The position numbers and the translations under genes were made by a program. The notes under the pieces are model-generated. The model ran no database searches. It was given only the letters and a program-made list of their open reading frames with translations, and was not told where the DNA came from. A DNA stretch of 64,000 nucleotides from DASCQC01 sp036012865 (GTDB taxonomy: Bacteria; Pseudomonadota; Gammaproteobacteria; Comchoanobacterales; Comchoanobacteraceae), in NCBI GenBank assembly GCA_036012865.1, contig DASCQC010000029.1, positions 40,119-104,118 of the forward strand. Direction: 5' to 3'. Shown here in pieces: positions 1-8,524 of this stretch (positions within the stretch are counted from its first letter, which is position 1; each line of letters starts with the position of its first letter).

Positions 1-772
1 CAAATAAACTTGGATAATCCACACCCACCAAATATAAACCTTTAGCATCAACCAGTTTAGCCACTGTGCCCTCTTTAAATTTGACCAAATCATGCGCCCA
101 GCTAACTGAACGTCTCCCTCTACCAACTTCCACAAGAGCCGCTATCATAAAACGCACCATATGGTGCAAAAACGCATTCGCACTCACTTCAAACAACAGC
201 ATGTCATGTTGAATAGAAATGTTCAACCTAGTTAAAACTCTTACCGTACTTTTAGCCTGACATCTTGACGAACGGAAAGACGAGAAATCATGCCTGCCTA
301 TCCACCCATCAGCCGCCTCAGACATTCTATCAATATCTAACGAATAATTACAATAACCACAATGATAATGAAAAACACCGCTGCGAACACCGCCTGCTTT
401 TAACCAATATTGATAGTGCCTTTCCGTAGCACTAAACCTTGCATGAAAATCCATAGAAACATTATTCACACTTAACAACTTAATATCATCAGGCAAATGA
501 ACATTACCACCCAACAACCAGTTTCTAGGAGATCTTAAACCTTTCGGCGCATCAAAATGAACCACCTGCCCAAGTGCATGAACACCCGCATCAGTTCGGC
601 CTGCACAAACCACTTGTATAGGTTGATTGGCAACTTTTGATAAGGCTTTTTCAAGCCTTGACTGAACACTGTCTGCCTGAGGTTGTTTTTGCCAACCGTG
701 ATACTGCACTCCCGCGTATTCAACGAGAGCAACATACCTTTGCAATGCAGGCGTTATATCAGCATTCACCAT
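1..772 (-). CDS. truA: tRNA pseudouridine(38-40) synthase TruA, 3' end cut by window edge
   Basis: The reading frame is open from an ATG at 772 to the left edge (257 codons seen). TruA converts uridines 38-40 of the tRNA anticodon arm to pseudouridine. The catalytic motif GRTDAGVHALGQ is present with the nucleophile Asp at residue 61. N-terminal YAGVQYHGWQ and downstream RHDFSSFRS and HHMVRFMIAAL are typical of the family. Family members are about 260-270 residues, so only the last few codons are missing. The gene diverges from the FimV-like gene at 927. In Pseudomonas-type genomes fimV and truA are neighbours of asd; here asd lies 9 kb away, beyond a porin array. Confidence 0.95.
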   Translation of the reverse strand, partial: MVNADITPALQRYVALVEYAGVQYHGWQKQPQADSVQSRLEKALSKVANQPIQVVCAGRTDAGVHALGQVVHFDAPKGLRSPRNWLLGGNVHLPDDIKLLSVNNVSMDFHARFSATERHYQYWLKAGGVRSGVFHYHCGYCNYSLDIDRMSEAADGWIGRHDFSSFRSSRCQAKSTVRVLTRLNISIQHDMLLFEVSANAFLHHMVRFMIAALVEVGRGRRSVSWAHDLVKFKEGTVAKLVDAKGLYLVGVDYPSLF

Positions 773-926
773 ACCCTATTATCTCAAAAAAATAGATAAA
801 ATTCAAGAATAAAACCCAAAAACCTTCAGCACCTAAAGAAAATATAAAACGGATAATTGACCCGAACAGTTGATCCTCTCCCCAATATAAGCTAAGCTTC
901 AGTGAAGGATTAACATCGAGTCGACT

Positions 927-1661
927 ATGTTATACACTGTTATTGTAATCATTTTAAGCACTTTCTTCAGCCAAGCACTTGCAACGTTCAACTTTAATGC
1001 GATAGAGTCTAGCCGACTTGTCAACCAAACGGAATATTATACCCGGCATTTACCACTACCCCAAACCAAAGCCTCACTACCACAACCTGCTCCGATCATT
1101 ATCACAAAAGAAGAAAAGTCCCCCGCCATAAAAACCCAAACCAAAGCCTCACTACCACAACCTGATCCGATCATTATCACAAAAGAAGAAAAGTTACCCG
1201 CCATAAAAGCCCAAACAGAACAAACAGCTGAGCAAATTAAGCTTGCAATTTTAGACCTTAAAAAAGATATCAAGTCAATCAAAGACAACATCAATGCAGC
1301 ACCTAAAGTTGCCTCCAGCGCTCCTGTGTACCTCTCTCAGAACCAGAACATCTTCGACCAACCTCCCACCTTTTGGTTTCTTGGTAGCATTAGCTTACTT
1401 TTAGTGATGTCTGCGCTACGCTCTATCATTCCAATCAGACGTGAGGTCAAAGCACCTACCAACTCAAACTATGATTTAGAAGAAGATGAATATGACTTTC
1501 TAGGCTCAGAAGAAGGCTTGCCATCAAAACTAGATTTAGCCAGGGCCTACATTGAGATGAATGAATACAAAGAGGCTGAAAAAACACTCAATGAGATTAT
1601 TGCTACAGGTAATATAAAATATGCCAACAAGGCAAGATCCCTCATTAAAAGCATTCACTGA
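927..1661 (+). CDS. Short FimV-like protein (signal/TM plus FimV C-terminal TPR-like tail)
   Basis: 244 residues. There is an N-terminal hydrophobic signal-like segment (residues 1-20), then a proline- and lysine-rich linker holding two copies of a 25-residue unit. One membrane helix follows (about 150-170, FWFLGSISLLLVM). The acidic C-terminal tail ends in LDLARAYIEMNEYKEAEKTL, which matches the FimV/HubP C-terminal TPR-like motif. FimV proteins are peptidoglycan-linked polar landmark proteins, usually 600-1000 residues with an N-terminal LysM domain; no LysM is seen here, so this is a much reduced version. The position next to truA agrees with the usual fimV locus. Role as a polar hub is inferred. 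Confidence 0.7.
   Translation: MLYTVIVIILSTFFSQALATFNFNAIESSRLVNQTEYYTRHLPLPQTKASLPQPAPIIITKEEKSPAIKTQTKASLPQPDPIIITKEEKLPAIKAQTEQTAEQIKLAILDLKKDIKSIKDNINAAPKVASSAPVYLSQNQNIFDQPPTFWFLGSISLLLVMSALRSIIPIRREVKAPTNSNYDLEEDEYDFLGSEEGLPSKLDLARAYIEMNEYKEAEKTLNEIIATGNIKYANKARSLIKSIH
1061..1210 (+). repeat. Tandem 75-bp duplication in the FimV-like linker
   Basis: Two copies (1061-1135 and 1136-1210), near identical, each starting ccaaaccaaagcctcac. The unit is a multiple of three, so the 25-residue peptide is duplicated in frame. This looks like recent slippage or unequal recombination and could vary in copy number between strains. Confidence 0.9.
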
Positions 1662-1713
1662 AAGTTAAACAGCCCTACACACATAACTCTCTTTGCATGT
1701 AACCGGCGATGAA

Positions 1714-2298
1714 TTACATCTCCTGAGTCTCAACAGATAACCGATACTTATCTGTCTGACTTAGCTTTATTATTTCATGCATCTCTTCTTCACTCGACTC
1801 AGTAACCGCCCGCTTATACCACTTCATAGACTCACGGTAAGAAGATTGACTTCCTGTCTCATCATATCTATCGAAATAAATAACCCCTAAATTATACATG
1901 GCTTTTGCCTCTCCCCCCGCAGCTGCCTTTTTATACCACTTAATAGCTTCTTTATCGTTAGGCTTACCTTGAGGCTGCCCCTTACCCTTCTGATACATCT
2001 CACCCAAATGATACATGGCAATAACATGCCCTTGATACATGCCCTGCTGGCCTTGTGCTGCCTTTTTATACCATTTTATTGCCCTATTATAATGTTCACT
2101 GCCCTCTGACTGATCATCATCACCATACACTTCATACACTGAGCCCAATGAAACCATAGCATCAACATTACCCTCTTCTGCAGCATTAATAACCCACTCA
2201 CCAAGATCTTCTTGCCTCTTATATTGATTAAACGCAAAAACAAGCAAACATCCTCCCATCAGCACCACAAGACAACCAAGAAAATACATATTCATCAT
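1714..2298 (-). CDS. Membrane-anchored Sel1-repeat protein
   Basis: 194 residues with an N-terminal hydrophobic anchor (residues 4-22), then about three to four Sel1-like repeats recognisable by AMxxLGxxY and AIKWYKKAA blocks. Sel1 repeats are alpha-alpha solenoids used for protein binding; partners cannot be read from sequence. The start is the first of two adjacent ATGs, preceded by GAGGG at good spacing. It shares the loop sequence GKPNDKEAIKWYKKAA with the two long Sel1 proteins at 52.5-55.4 kb, so the three belong to one local family. It lies just past the end of the porin array on the same strand. Confidence 0.8.
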   Translation of the reverse strand: MMNMYFLGCLVVLMGGCLLVFAFNQYKRQEDLGEWVINAAEEGNVDAMVSLGSVYEVYGDDDQSEGSEHYNRAIKWYKKAAQGQQGMYQGHVIAMYHLGEMYQKGKGQPQGKPNDKEAIKWYKKAAAGGEAKAMYNLGVIYFDRYDETGSQSSYRESMKWYKRAVTESSEEEMHEIIKLSQTDKYRLSVETQEM

Positions 2299-2524
2299 TA
2301 TTACCCTCTATTTTTTACTATTATCTTCGAGAACATACATTAAAAACAAGAAAAACACAATAAAAATATATATTTATCATGATTTTGTAAAAAACTTCAT
2401 CACTCATTAAAGCAGATTAAAAAACCCCAACAACAACTAAAACATCTTTTATTAATGAAAACAGTAAAAATCAACTAGCATTTTAACTCATCACCAACAT
2501 TATTATTTTCACTCTAATGAATAG

Positions 2525-2554
2525 AAAAAGGCCAGGGATTTCTCTGGCCTTTTT
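2525..2554 (-). terminator. Intrinsic terminator after porin 1
   Basis: Inverted repeat AAAAAGGCCAG ... CTGGCCTTTTT just past the porin stop codon. With A-tract and T-tract on both sides it could work in either direction, but its position 24 bp past 2578 assigns it to porin 1. Confidence 0.9.
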
Positions 2555-2577
2555 AATATACGCTAGGTCAATAAAAA

Positions 2578-3828
2578 TCAGTTGGAAAGGCTATACTTAA
2601 AACCTAAAGCACTCATTTTTATTTTCGGAGGCACAGCATAACCACCTTCAGTAGCAACTTTAAAACCACTCGCTGAATGCTCTTGCATCGTTCCATAGAA
2701 TGTTAAATGATCCGACATATCACACTCAATACCAAGCGCCTTAATCGTTCCTTTAGATCCATCATTCCTCCAATGCTTAGAGGTTGAATGACTATAACTA
2801 ACGCCCACTGGTTTACCCATAAAGTCATATTTATAGCCTGCAGCATAAGAATGATATTCCGCCGCTTTTTGACCAAAATCATTCGTTCTATCATTGGCTG
2901 ATGAATTATCTACAGTTGGGTTAACATAGCCTTTAGGGTCTAATTTAGTGTGAGCAATCAATGCATCAAAACCTTGGTAGGCAAATGCAGCAGAAAGACC
3001 TAGGCCATGGATATGCGGATCCACGTTAGAATTGTTAGATATTTTAGCTTGACGATCTCCTCTAGCACGAGATGAATACCCCGCCCTCAAATCTAACTCA
3101 ACACCCTTAATTGTTTGGCTATACCTACCACCAAAACCCATACTATCATGACGAGCATCATGAAGGTCACTAAGAGACGAATAATCCATCGTCAATGTCA
3201 ACCCTGCCAAAGACTTAGATAACACTGAAAAGTCGGCTGTTTGATATTCAATATGATGACCTTTGTCATTCAACACATAATAACCAAAAACATGACCAAC
3301 ATCATTTAAAAAATATGAACCAAAATTCACTGATTCAATAAATGAACAAGTCTGATATTTTGTTGTCCCGAGTGAAGCCTTGTGCGCAGAAGAACTCTTA
3401 GGCTCGGTATCACCTATTGATAATCGACCTACTATTCCTTGATTATCCTCAATCGCTATTTCAAGATCAGCGGTTTTGCCTGAATCAATGACATAATTAT
3501 CTTCATCCACTCTATCCATTCTTCCTTCAGGAGCCTTCAGCTCGATCAATCCTGTCAATTTCCAACGATTAACTTCTGTTGACACCACTGCTGCCAGTTG
3601 AGATGAATTATCTCCCCAAGATCCCACCATCGTATTAGAATTCTGACGACCCGTTTCACCAGTATTAACTTTACGAACTCCACTGTAAACAGTCCCTGAA
3701 ACCTTAACCTCAGGCTGAGTCAATCTAGACCCTGTGTTTGCAGCTGCCAACGCCACCTCTACCCCAAATAGACAAGGTGCCACCAAAACAATAGAACCTA
3801 TCATCCCTGCCATTACTTTTTGATTCAT
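2578..3828 (-). CDS. Outer-membrane porin paralogue 1
   Basis: 416 residues. The start is the ATG at 3828, not an upstream in-frame start, because GGGAGAC lies at ideal distance and a classic signal peptide follows (MNQKVMAG... ending ALAAA). The mature part opens with VKVSGTVYSG, as in Gram-negative trimeric porins, followed by alternating beta-strand and loop sequence to the end. It should form a passive outer-membrane channel; substrate is unknown. It is closely similar to porins 2 and 3 at protein and flanking DNA level. The last strand ends GFKYSLSN, without the usual terminal aromatic residue. It is monocistronic with its own promoter and terminator. Confidence 0.85.
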   Translation of the reverse strand: MNQKVMAGMIGSIVLVAPCLFGVEVALAAANTGSRLTQPEVKVSGTVYSGVRKVNTGETGRQNSNTMVGSWGDNSSQLAAVVSTEVNRWKLTGLIELKAPEGRMDRVDEDNYVIDSGKTADLEIAIEDNQGIVGRLSIGDTEPKSSSAHKASLGTTKYQTCSFIESVNFGSYFLNDVGHVFGYYVLNDKGHHIEYQTADFSVLSKSLAGLTLTMDYSSLSDLHDARHDSMGFGGRYSQTIKGVELDLRAGYSSRARGDRQAKISNNSNVDPHIHGLGLSAAFAYQGFDALIAHTKLDPKGYVNPTVDNSSANDRTNDFGQKAAEYHSYAAGYKYDFMGKPVGVSYSHSTSKHWRNDGSKGTIKALGIECDMSDHLTFYGTMQEHSASGFKVATEGGYAVPPKIKMSALGFKYSLSN

Positions 3829-3882
3829 ATAATTTGTCTCCCAAATACAATTTCCGTTTGTAAAACACAAACTCTAAATCGA

Positions 3883-3911
3883 ATATTACATTAAATAATC
3901 ATCAAACTCAA
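3883..3911 (-). promoter_or_regulatory. Promoter of porin 1
   Basis: On the minus strand TTGAGT, 17 bp, TAATAT, with TG before the -10 box. It aligns base by base with the promoters of porins 2 and 3. Confidence 0.75.
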
Positions 3912-3987
3912 AACGTCATCATTTTTTTCTATGTTTTTAAACAGCACATTCCAACGTCACATCAACCTTATTTACCCCTCTCAATAG

Positions 3988-4017
3988 AAAAAGGCCAGAG
4001 ATTTCTCTGGCCTTTTT
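3988..4017 (-). terminator. Intrinsic terminator after porin 2
   Basis: Perfect 14-bp inverted repeat (AAAAAGGCCAGAGA and its complement) with a 2-nt centre and T-tract, 23 bp past the porin 2 stop. Confidence 0.93.
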
Positions 4018-4040
4018 AATATAAGCTAGGTCAATAACAA

Positions 4041-5291
4041 TCAGTTGGAAAGGCTATACTTAAAACCTAAAGAACTCATCTTAATTTTCGGAGGCACAGC
4101 AAAACTTCCTTCAGTAGCAGCTTTAAAACCACTCGCTGAATGCTCTTGCATCGTTCCATAGAATGATAAATGATCTGACATATCACACTCAATACCAAGC
4201 GCCCTAATCGTTCCTTTAGATCCATCATTCCTCCAGTGCCTAGAGGTTGAATGACTATAACTAACGCCCACTGGCTTGCCCATAAAGTCATATTTATAGC
4301 CTGCAGCATAAGAATTATATTCCGCCGCCTTCTGCCCAAACTCATTGGTTCTTGCGTTGGCTGCTGAATTATCTACAGTTGGGTTAACATAGCCTTTAGG
4401 GTCTAATTTACTATAAGCAATCAGCGCATCAAAACCTTGGTATGCAAAAGCTGCAGAAAGAGCTAAACCATGAACGTGTGGGTCCATGTTAGTGTTATTG
4501 GATATTTTAACCTGACGTTCTCTAGCACGGGAAGTATAGCCAGCACGCAAATCTAGCTCTACATTACCTAGGGTATGACTGTAGATTCCACCAAACCCCA
4601 TACTATCATAATTAGCATCATGAAGGTCACTAAGAGATGAATAATCCATCGTCAATGTCAACCCTGCCAAAGACTTAGATAATACTGAAAAGTCTGCTGT
4701 TTGATATTCAATATGATGACCTTTGGAATTCAAAGCCGTATAACCAAAAACAGAAGCAACATCATCATCAACAAATGACCCAAAGTTCACTTGATCAACA
4801 AAACCTACTCTTTTATATTTTTTAGTTCCCAATGAAGCACCGTATGCAGATGAGCTCTTGGGCTCAGTATCCCCTATTGATAGTCGTCCCAAAACTCCAA
4901 GATTATCCTCAATGGCTATTTCAATATCTGAAGTTATGGAAGAATCCAGTATATGATAATTCTCTTCATTAATTCCATCAGCACTTCCTTCAGAAGCCTT
5001 AAGCTCAATCAGCCCTGTCAATTTCCAATTCCTAATAACTGTTGAAACCTCTGCTGCCAACTGAGAATAATTATCTCCAAAGGAGCCTATTGTTGCATTG
5101 GAATACTCACGCCCGGTTTCTCCTGTCTTAACTCGACGAAATCCACTGTATACAGTCCCTGAAACCTTAACCTCTGGCTTAGTCAATTTAGACCCTGTGT
5201 TTGCAGCTGCCAAAGCCATCTCTACCCCAAATAGCCAAGGGGCCACCAAAACAGCAGAGCCTATCATCCCTGCCATTACTTTTTGATTCAT
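4041..5291 (-). CDS. Outer-membrane porin paralogue 2
   Basis: 416 residues, same length as porin 1. The ATG at 5291 is preceded by GGGGAGAC and starts the signal peptide MNQKVMAGMIGSAVLVAPW. The mature protein begins with KPEVKVSGTVYSGFRR. Long stretches are shared with porins 1 and 3, including YQTADFSVLSKSLAGLTL and AAGYKYDFMGKPVGVSYSH; differences cluster in segments likely to be surface loops, such as the region after IELKASEG. This pattern of conserved strands and variable loops is expected for porins exposed to host or phage. The C-terminus is GFKYSLSN, again without a final aromatic residue. Confidence 0.85.
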   Translation of the reverse strand: MNQKVMAGMIGSAVLVAPWLFGVEMALAAANTGSKLTKPEVKVSGTVYSGFRRVKTGETGREYSNATIGSFGDNYSQLAAEVSTVIRNWKLTGLIELKASEGSADGINEENYHILDSSITSDIEIAIEDNLGVLGRLSIGDTEPKSSSAYGASLGTKKYKRVGFVDQVNFGSFVDDDVASVFGYTALNSKGHHIEYQTADFSVLSKSLAGLTLTMDYSSLSDLHDANYDSMGFGGIYSHTLGNVELDLRAGYTSRARERQVKISNNTNMDPHVHGLALSAAFAYQGFDALIAYSKLDPKGYVNPTVDNSAANARTNEFGQKAAEYNSYAAGYKYDFMGKPVGVSYSHSTSRHWRNDGSKGTIRALGIECDMSDHLSFYGTMQEHSASGFKAATEGSFAVPPKIKMSSLGFKYSLSN

Positions 5292-5343
5292 ATTTTGTCT
5301 CCCCAATACAATTTCCGTTTGTAAAACACAAACTCTAAATCGA

Positions 5344-5372
5344 ATATTACATTAAATAATGACCCAAATCAA
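5344..5372 (-). promoter_or_regulatory. Promoter of porin 2
   Basis: On the minus strand TTGATT, 17 bp, TAATAT, with TG before the -10 box, about 50 bp before the ATG. This is a near-consensus sigma-70 promoter. Confidence 0.8.
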
Positions 5373-5444
5373 AACATCATGGCTTTTTATGTTTTAAACA
5401 GAACATTCTAATGTCACATCAACCTTCTTCACCCCTCTCAATAG

Positions 5445-5470
5445 AAAAAGGCCAGATAAAATCTGGCCCT
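5445..5470 (-). terminator. Intrinsic terminator after porin 3
   Basis: GGCCAGAT ... ATCTGGCC stem followed on the minus strand by a T5 tract; a diverged copy of the terminators after porins 1 and 2. Confidence 0.9.
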
Positions 5471-5497
5471 TTCTAGTTTGATTTAAGAAAATAATAT

Positions 5498-6742
5498 TTA
5501 GTTGGAAAGCCAATACTCAAAACCTAAAGCACTCACCTTAATTTTCGGAGGCACTGCATAAGCTCCTTCAGTCCAAACCTTAACGCCGCTAGCTGAATGC
5601 TCTTGCATCGTTCCATAGAATGTCAAATGATCGGACATCTCACACTCCATACCAAGCGCCTTAACCGTTCCTTTAGATCCATCATTCCTCCAATGCTTAG
5701 AGGTTGAATGACTATAACTGACGCCCACTGGTTTACCCATGAAGTTATACTTATAGCCTGCAGCATAAGAATTAAATTCCGCCGCCTTTTGACCAAAATT
5801 ATTCGTTAGTGCATTGGCTGCTGAATTATCTACAATAGGATTAACATAACCCTTAGGGTCTAATTTAGCATGAGCAATCAGCGCATCAAAACCTTTATAG
5901 GCAAATGCAGCAGACAAACCTAAGCCATGGATATGTGGATCCATGTTAGTGTTATTGGATATTTTAGCTTGACTCTCTCTAGCACGAGATGAATACCCCG
6001 CCCTCAAATCTAATTGCACATCCTTAACTGTTTGGCCATACCTAGCACCAAACCCCATACTATCATAATTAACATCATAAAGATCACTTTGAGATGAATA
6101 ATCCATCGTCAATGTCAACCCTGCCAAAGACTTAGATAAGGATGAAAAGTCTGCTGTTTGATATTCAATATGGTGTCCATTAGAATTCAAAGCCGTATAA
6201 CCAAACACGGATCCTACTGTAACATCACTATCCCCAAAGTTCACCGCATCAACAAAACCTACTCCTTTATATTTTGTAGTTCCCAATGAAGCATCGTATG
6301 CAGATGAGCTCTTGGGCTCCGTATCCCCCATTGATAGTCGGCCCAACATGCCTTGAGCATCCTCAATGGCTACCTCAAGGTTTGATGTTACATCAAAATT
6401 ATCCTCAACATTATCCTGATCAAATAGATCCGTGTTTCCTTGACTGGCGCTAAGCTCAATCAACCCTGTTAATTTCCAACGATTAACTTCTGTTGACACC
6501 GCTGCTTTCAGGTAAGATGAGTTATCTCCCCAAGATCCCACCATCGAATTAGAATACTTACGACCCGTTTCACCGGTATTAACTCGACGAAATCCACTGT
6601 AAACAGTCCCTGCAATCGTGACCTCTGGCTTCGTTGCTTTTGAGCCCTTATAAGCAGCTGCCGAAGCTACTTCAACACCAAAAAGCCAAGGCGCCACTAA
6701 AACAGCAGAACCAAGAATCCCAGTAAAAACCTTACTATTCAT
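5498..6742 (-). CDS. Outer-membrane porin paralogue 3
   Basis: 414 residues. Start ATG at 6742 with GGGAGA upstream; the signal peptide MNSKVFTGILGSAVLVAPW ends at ASAAA. The body is the same beta-barrel family as porins 1 and 2, with the same GDTEPKSSSAYDASLGTTKY block and AGYKYNFMGKPVGVSYSH near the C-terminus. The signal peptide and the first loops are more diverged than between porins 1 and 2, so it appears to be the older branch of this trio. The C-terminus is GFEYWLSN. It is separated from porin 4 by two terminator stems. Confidence 0.85.
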   Translation of the reverse strand: MNSKVFTGILGSAVLVAPWLFGVEVASAAAYKGSKATKPEVTIAGTVYSGFRRVNTGETGRKYSNSMVGSWGDNSSYLKAAVSTEVNRWKLTGLIELSASQGNTDLFDQDNVEDNFDVTSNLEVAIEDAQGMLGRLSMGDTEPKSSSAYDASLGTTKYKGVGFVDAVNFGDSDVTVGSVFGYTALNSNGHHIEYQTADFSSLSKSLAGLTLTMDYSSQSDLYDVNYDSMGFGARYGQTVKDVQLDLRAGYSSRARESQAKISNNTNMDPHIHGLGLSAAFAYKGFDALIAHAKLDPKGYVNPIVDNSAANALTNNFGQKAAEFNSYAAGYKYNFMGKPVGVSYSHSTSKHWRNDGSKGTVKALGMECEMSDHLTFYGTMQEHSASGVKVWTEGAYAVPPKIKVSALGFEYWLSN

Positions 6743-6795
6743 CAACTTATCTCCCAATTAAAATTTCCGCCTGCAAAATACAAACCTTAAAATGA

Positions 6796-6824
6796 ATATT
6801 ACATCAAACAAACACAAAGATCAA
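6796..6824 (-). promoter_or_regulatory. Promoter of porin 3
   Basis: On the minus strand TTGATC, 17 bp ending in TTTGATG, then TAATAT; same layout as the other porin promoters. Confidence 0.8.
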
Positions 6825-6920
6825 AAACTATCCTCAATAAACGAATCTAAACTCTACCATTAAAAAAACACCTCCATCACCACCCTTCATTAAAGACAAA
6901 CAAACTTATAAATCCTTACC

Positions 6921-6948
6921 AAAAAAAACCGCACAAATGGTTTTTTTG
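6921..6948 (-). terminator. Second terminator stem in the porin 3-4 gap
   Basis: AAAAAAACC and GGTTTTTTT flank an 8-nt loop. It follows the stem at 6955-6981 in the direction of porin 4 transcription, so it probably backs up that terminator. Confidence 0.6.
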
Positions 6949-6954
6949 TATAAT

Positions 6955-6981
6955 AAAAGACCCGCATAATGCAGGTCTTTT
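6955..6981 (-). terminator. Intrinsic terminator after porin 4
   Basis: AAAAGACC ... GGTCTTTT stem, 19 bp past the porin 4 stop. The same sequence recurs after porin 5. Confidence 0.88.
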
Positions 6982-7000
6982 AATAAAAAACTCTTGAAAA

Positions 7001-8356
7001 CTAGACAATGACAGAGAAGCCCAATACCCCTACTTTTATATTTTTGGTTGGAACAAATACATGAGGATTCTCATCATAGCTTCTCACCTGGTCACGATTG
7101 GATGAATGCTCTTGCAACACTGCATGCATGGTTATACGATCAGACAATTTATGAGCCATCCTAAAACCTTTTATGGTAGCTTTTGAGGCATCATTAAAAA
7201 ATGATTTAGAGGTTGCATACTCTCCACTAAAACCAGTCTCTTGACCCATCAAATCAAAGGTATAACCCAACTCAAATGAGTTCATCTCAGCGGCTTTTTG
7301 ACCATATCGGAAATACCTAGAGGTTGCATTAGTGAATTGTTGAGATTGATTCACAAAGTTATGCGGACTTAATTTAGCATAAGCATACGAGCCATCAAAA
7401 CCCTTATACTTAAAGGCTGCTGAAGCACCCAAACCTCGTAGATGCCAACTACCACCATCAACAACCGACAAGTTATTATTGTAGTCATAATTTCTATAAA
7501 ATGGCGCCCATGCTCGCGATGTATAACCCGCTCTTAAATCCAAATCAACATTCTGCAAAGACCCTTTCCAAGACGCAGAAAACCCATGACTGTCATAGCG
7601 AGGATAGACAGGAGATCCGTCAGGAACATTCATGGTTCGCTGATCACTCTGAGATACATATTCAGTAGACATCGATAATCCCTTGATATATTCAGCAGTG
7701 GTGTATTGAACACGAAATTGATGATGGTTTAGCTCATAAGATCCAAAATCATAACCTATCGAATTGGCTAAAGATTGAGCAGCTGGTGACGCAGCATAAA
7801 CATTACTAATATCTGCCCTGCTATAAGAAGTTGTAGCAAATGTAGCCTTGGTAGATTCACTCGTCCCAGTGGGAGCTTTACCCAGGTTTAAATGCCCCAA
7901 CATTCCCATATTATCCGTAATTGAAACCTCTAAAACATCTGAATGAACCATCTGCTCATACGGAGGGTACACAACTAGCGCATCTCCATTTTGAGTAATA
8001 TTTTTATGGTAATAGATGTTGTCTGCATCGTATGAAGAAAAGCTGTTATAATTGGATGACACCCTAGCTTTTGCCATGAGATCGTATCGACTAAAGCTAG
8101 TCTTTGCTGTCAATTGGATATGGGAAAGATCTTCATCAACTCCCATTTGACCCACCATCATATTCGCATTGTCTCGACCATCTTTCCCATTATCAACTTT
8201 ACGCACTGCAGCATTAATCAACCCAGAAACAGTAACCTCTGATTGCTTGAATTTTGGGTGTTTATAAACACCTGCAGAAGCCACTTCAACACTAAAAAGC
8301 CAAGGTGCAACTAACATAACAGAGCCCATCATCCCTGCCATAACCTTATGATTCAT
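7001..8356 (-). CDS. Outer-membrane porin paralogue 4 (second subfamily)
   Basis: 451 residues from the ATG at 8356; a TTG one codon upstream is less likely because GAGGAGA fits the ATG. The signal peptide MNHKVMAGMMGSVMLVAPW is shared with porin 5. Mature start KQSEVTVSGLINAAVRKV resembles the N-terminal strand of porins 1-3, but the rest is longer, with long Tyr- and Asn-rich loops, so porins 4 and 5 form a separate subfamily. The C-terminus is VGVLGFSVIV: the last aromatic residue is four positions from the end, unlike standard outer-membrane proteins. A general porin role is inferred from fold-like patterning. Confidence 0.82.
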   Translation of the reverse strand: MNHKVMAGMMGSVMLVAPWLFSVEVASAGVYKHPKFKQSEVTVSGLINAAVRKVDNGKDGRDNANMMVGQMGVDEDLSHIQLTAKTSFSRYDLMAKARVSSNYNSFSSYDADNIYYHKNITQNGDALVVYPPYEQMVHSDVLEVSITDNMGMLGHLNLGKAPTGTSESTKATFATTSYSRADISNVYAASPAAQSLANSIGYDFGSYELNHHQFRVQYTTAEYIKGLSMSTEYVSQSDQRTMNVPDGSPVYPRYDSHGFSASWKGSLQNVDLDLRAGYTSRAWAPFYRNYDYNNNLSVVDGGSWHLRGLGASAAFKYKGFDGSYAYAKLSPHNFVNQSQQFTNATSRYFRYGQKAAEMNSFELGYTFDLMGQETGFSGEYATSKSFFNDASKATIKGFRMAHKLSDRITMHAVLQEHSSNRDQVRSYDENPHVFVPTKNIKVGVLGFSVIV

Positions 8357-8389
8357 CAAAATCTCCTCACTATTCCTTTCGTTTAATAA

Positions 8390-8418
8390 AATCTACATCA
8401 AAAAGAAATAAAGAGCAA
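8390..8418 (-). promoter_or_regulatory. Promoter of porin 4
   Basis: On the minus strand TTGCTC, 17 bp ending in TTTTTGATG, then TAGATT. It is weaker than the other porin promoters but in the same layout. Confidence 0.55.
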
Positions 8419-8478
8419 AAAAGATCATTATTCTCTTTATCAAAGCAAAAACACCCACACACTGATTATCTATATAGC

Positions 8479-8505
8479 AAAAGACCCGCATAATGCAGGT
8501 CTTTT
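8479..8505 (-). terminator. Intrinsic terminator after porin 5
   Basis: AAAAGACC ... GGTCTTTT stem identical to that after porin 4, 20 bp past the porin 5 stop. Confidence 0.88.
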
Positions 8506-8524
8506 AATAAAAAACTCTTGAAAA

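Noticed and set aside
1037..1294. Minus-strand frame of 85 codons opposite the FimV-like gene
   Set aside because: It mirrors the duplicated linker in the opposite frame, has no ribosome site and no family match.
2525..4017. Repeated palindromes after porins as possible mobile REP-like elements
   Set aside because: Each lies 20-25 bp past a stop codon with a T-tract, so they are terminators copied along with the genes.
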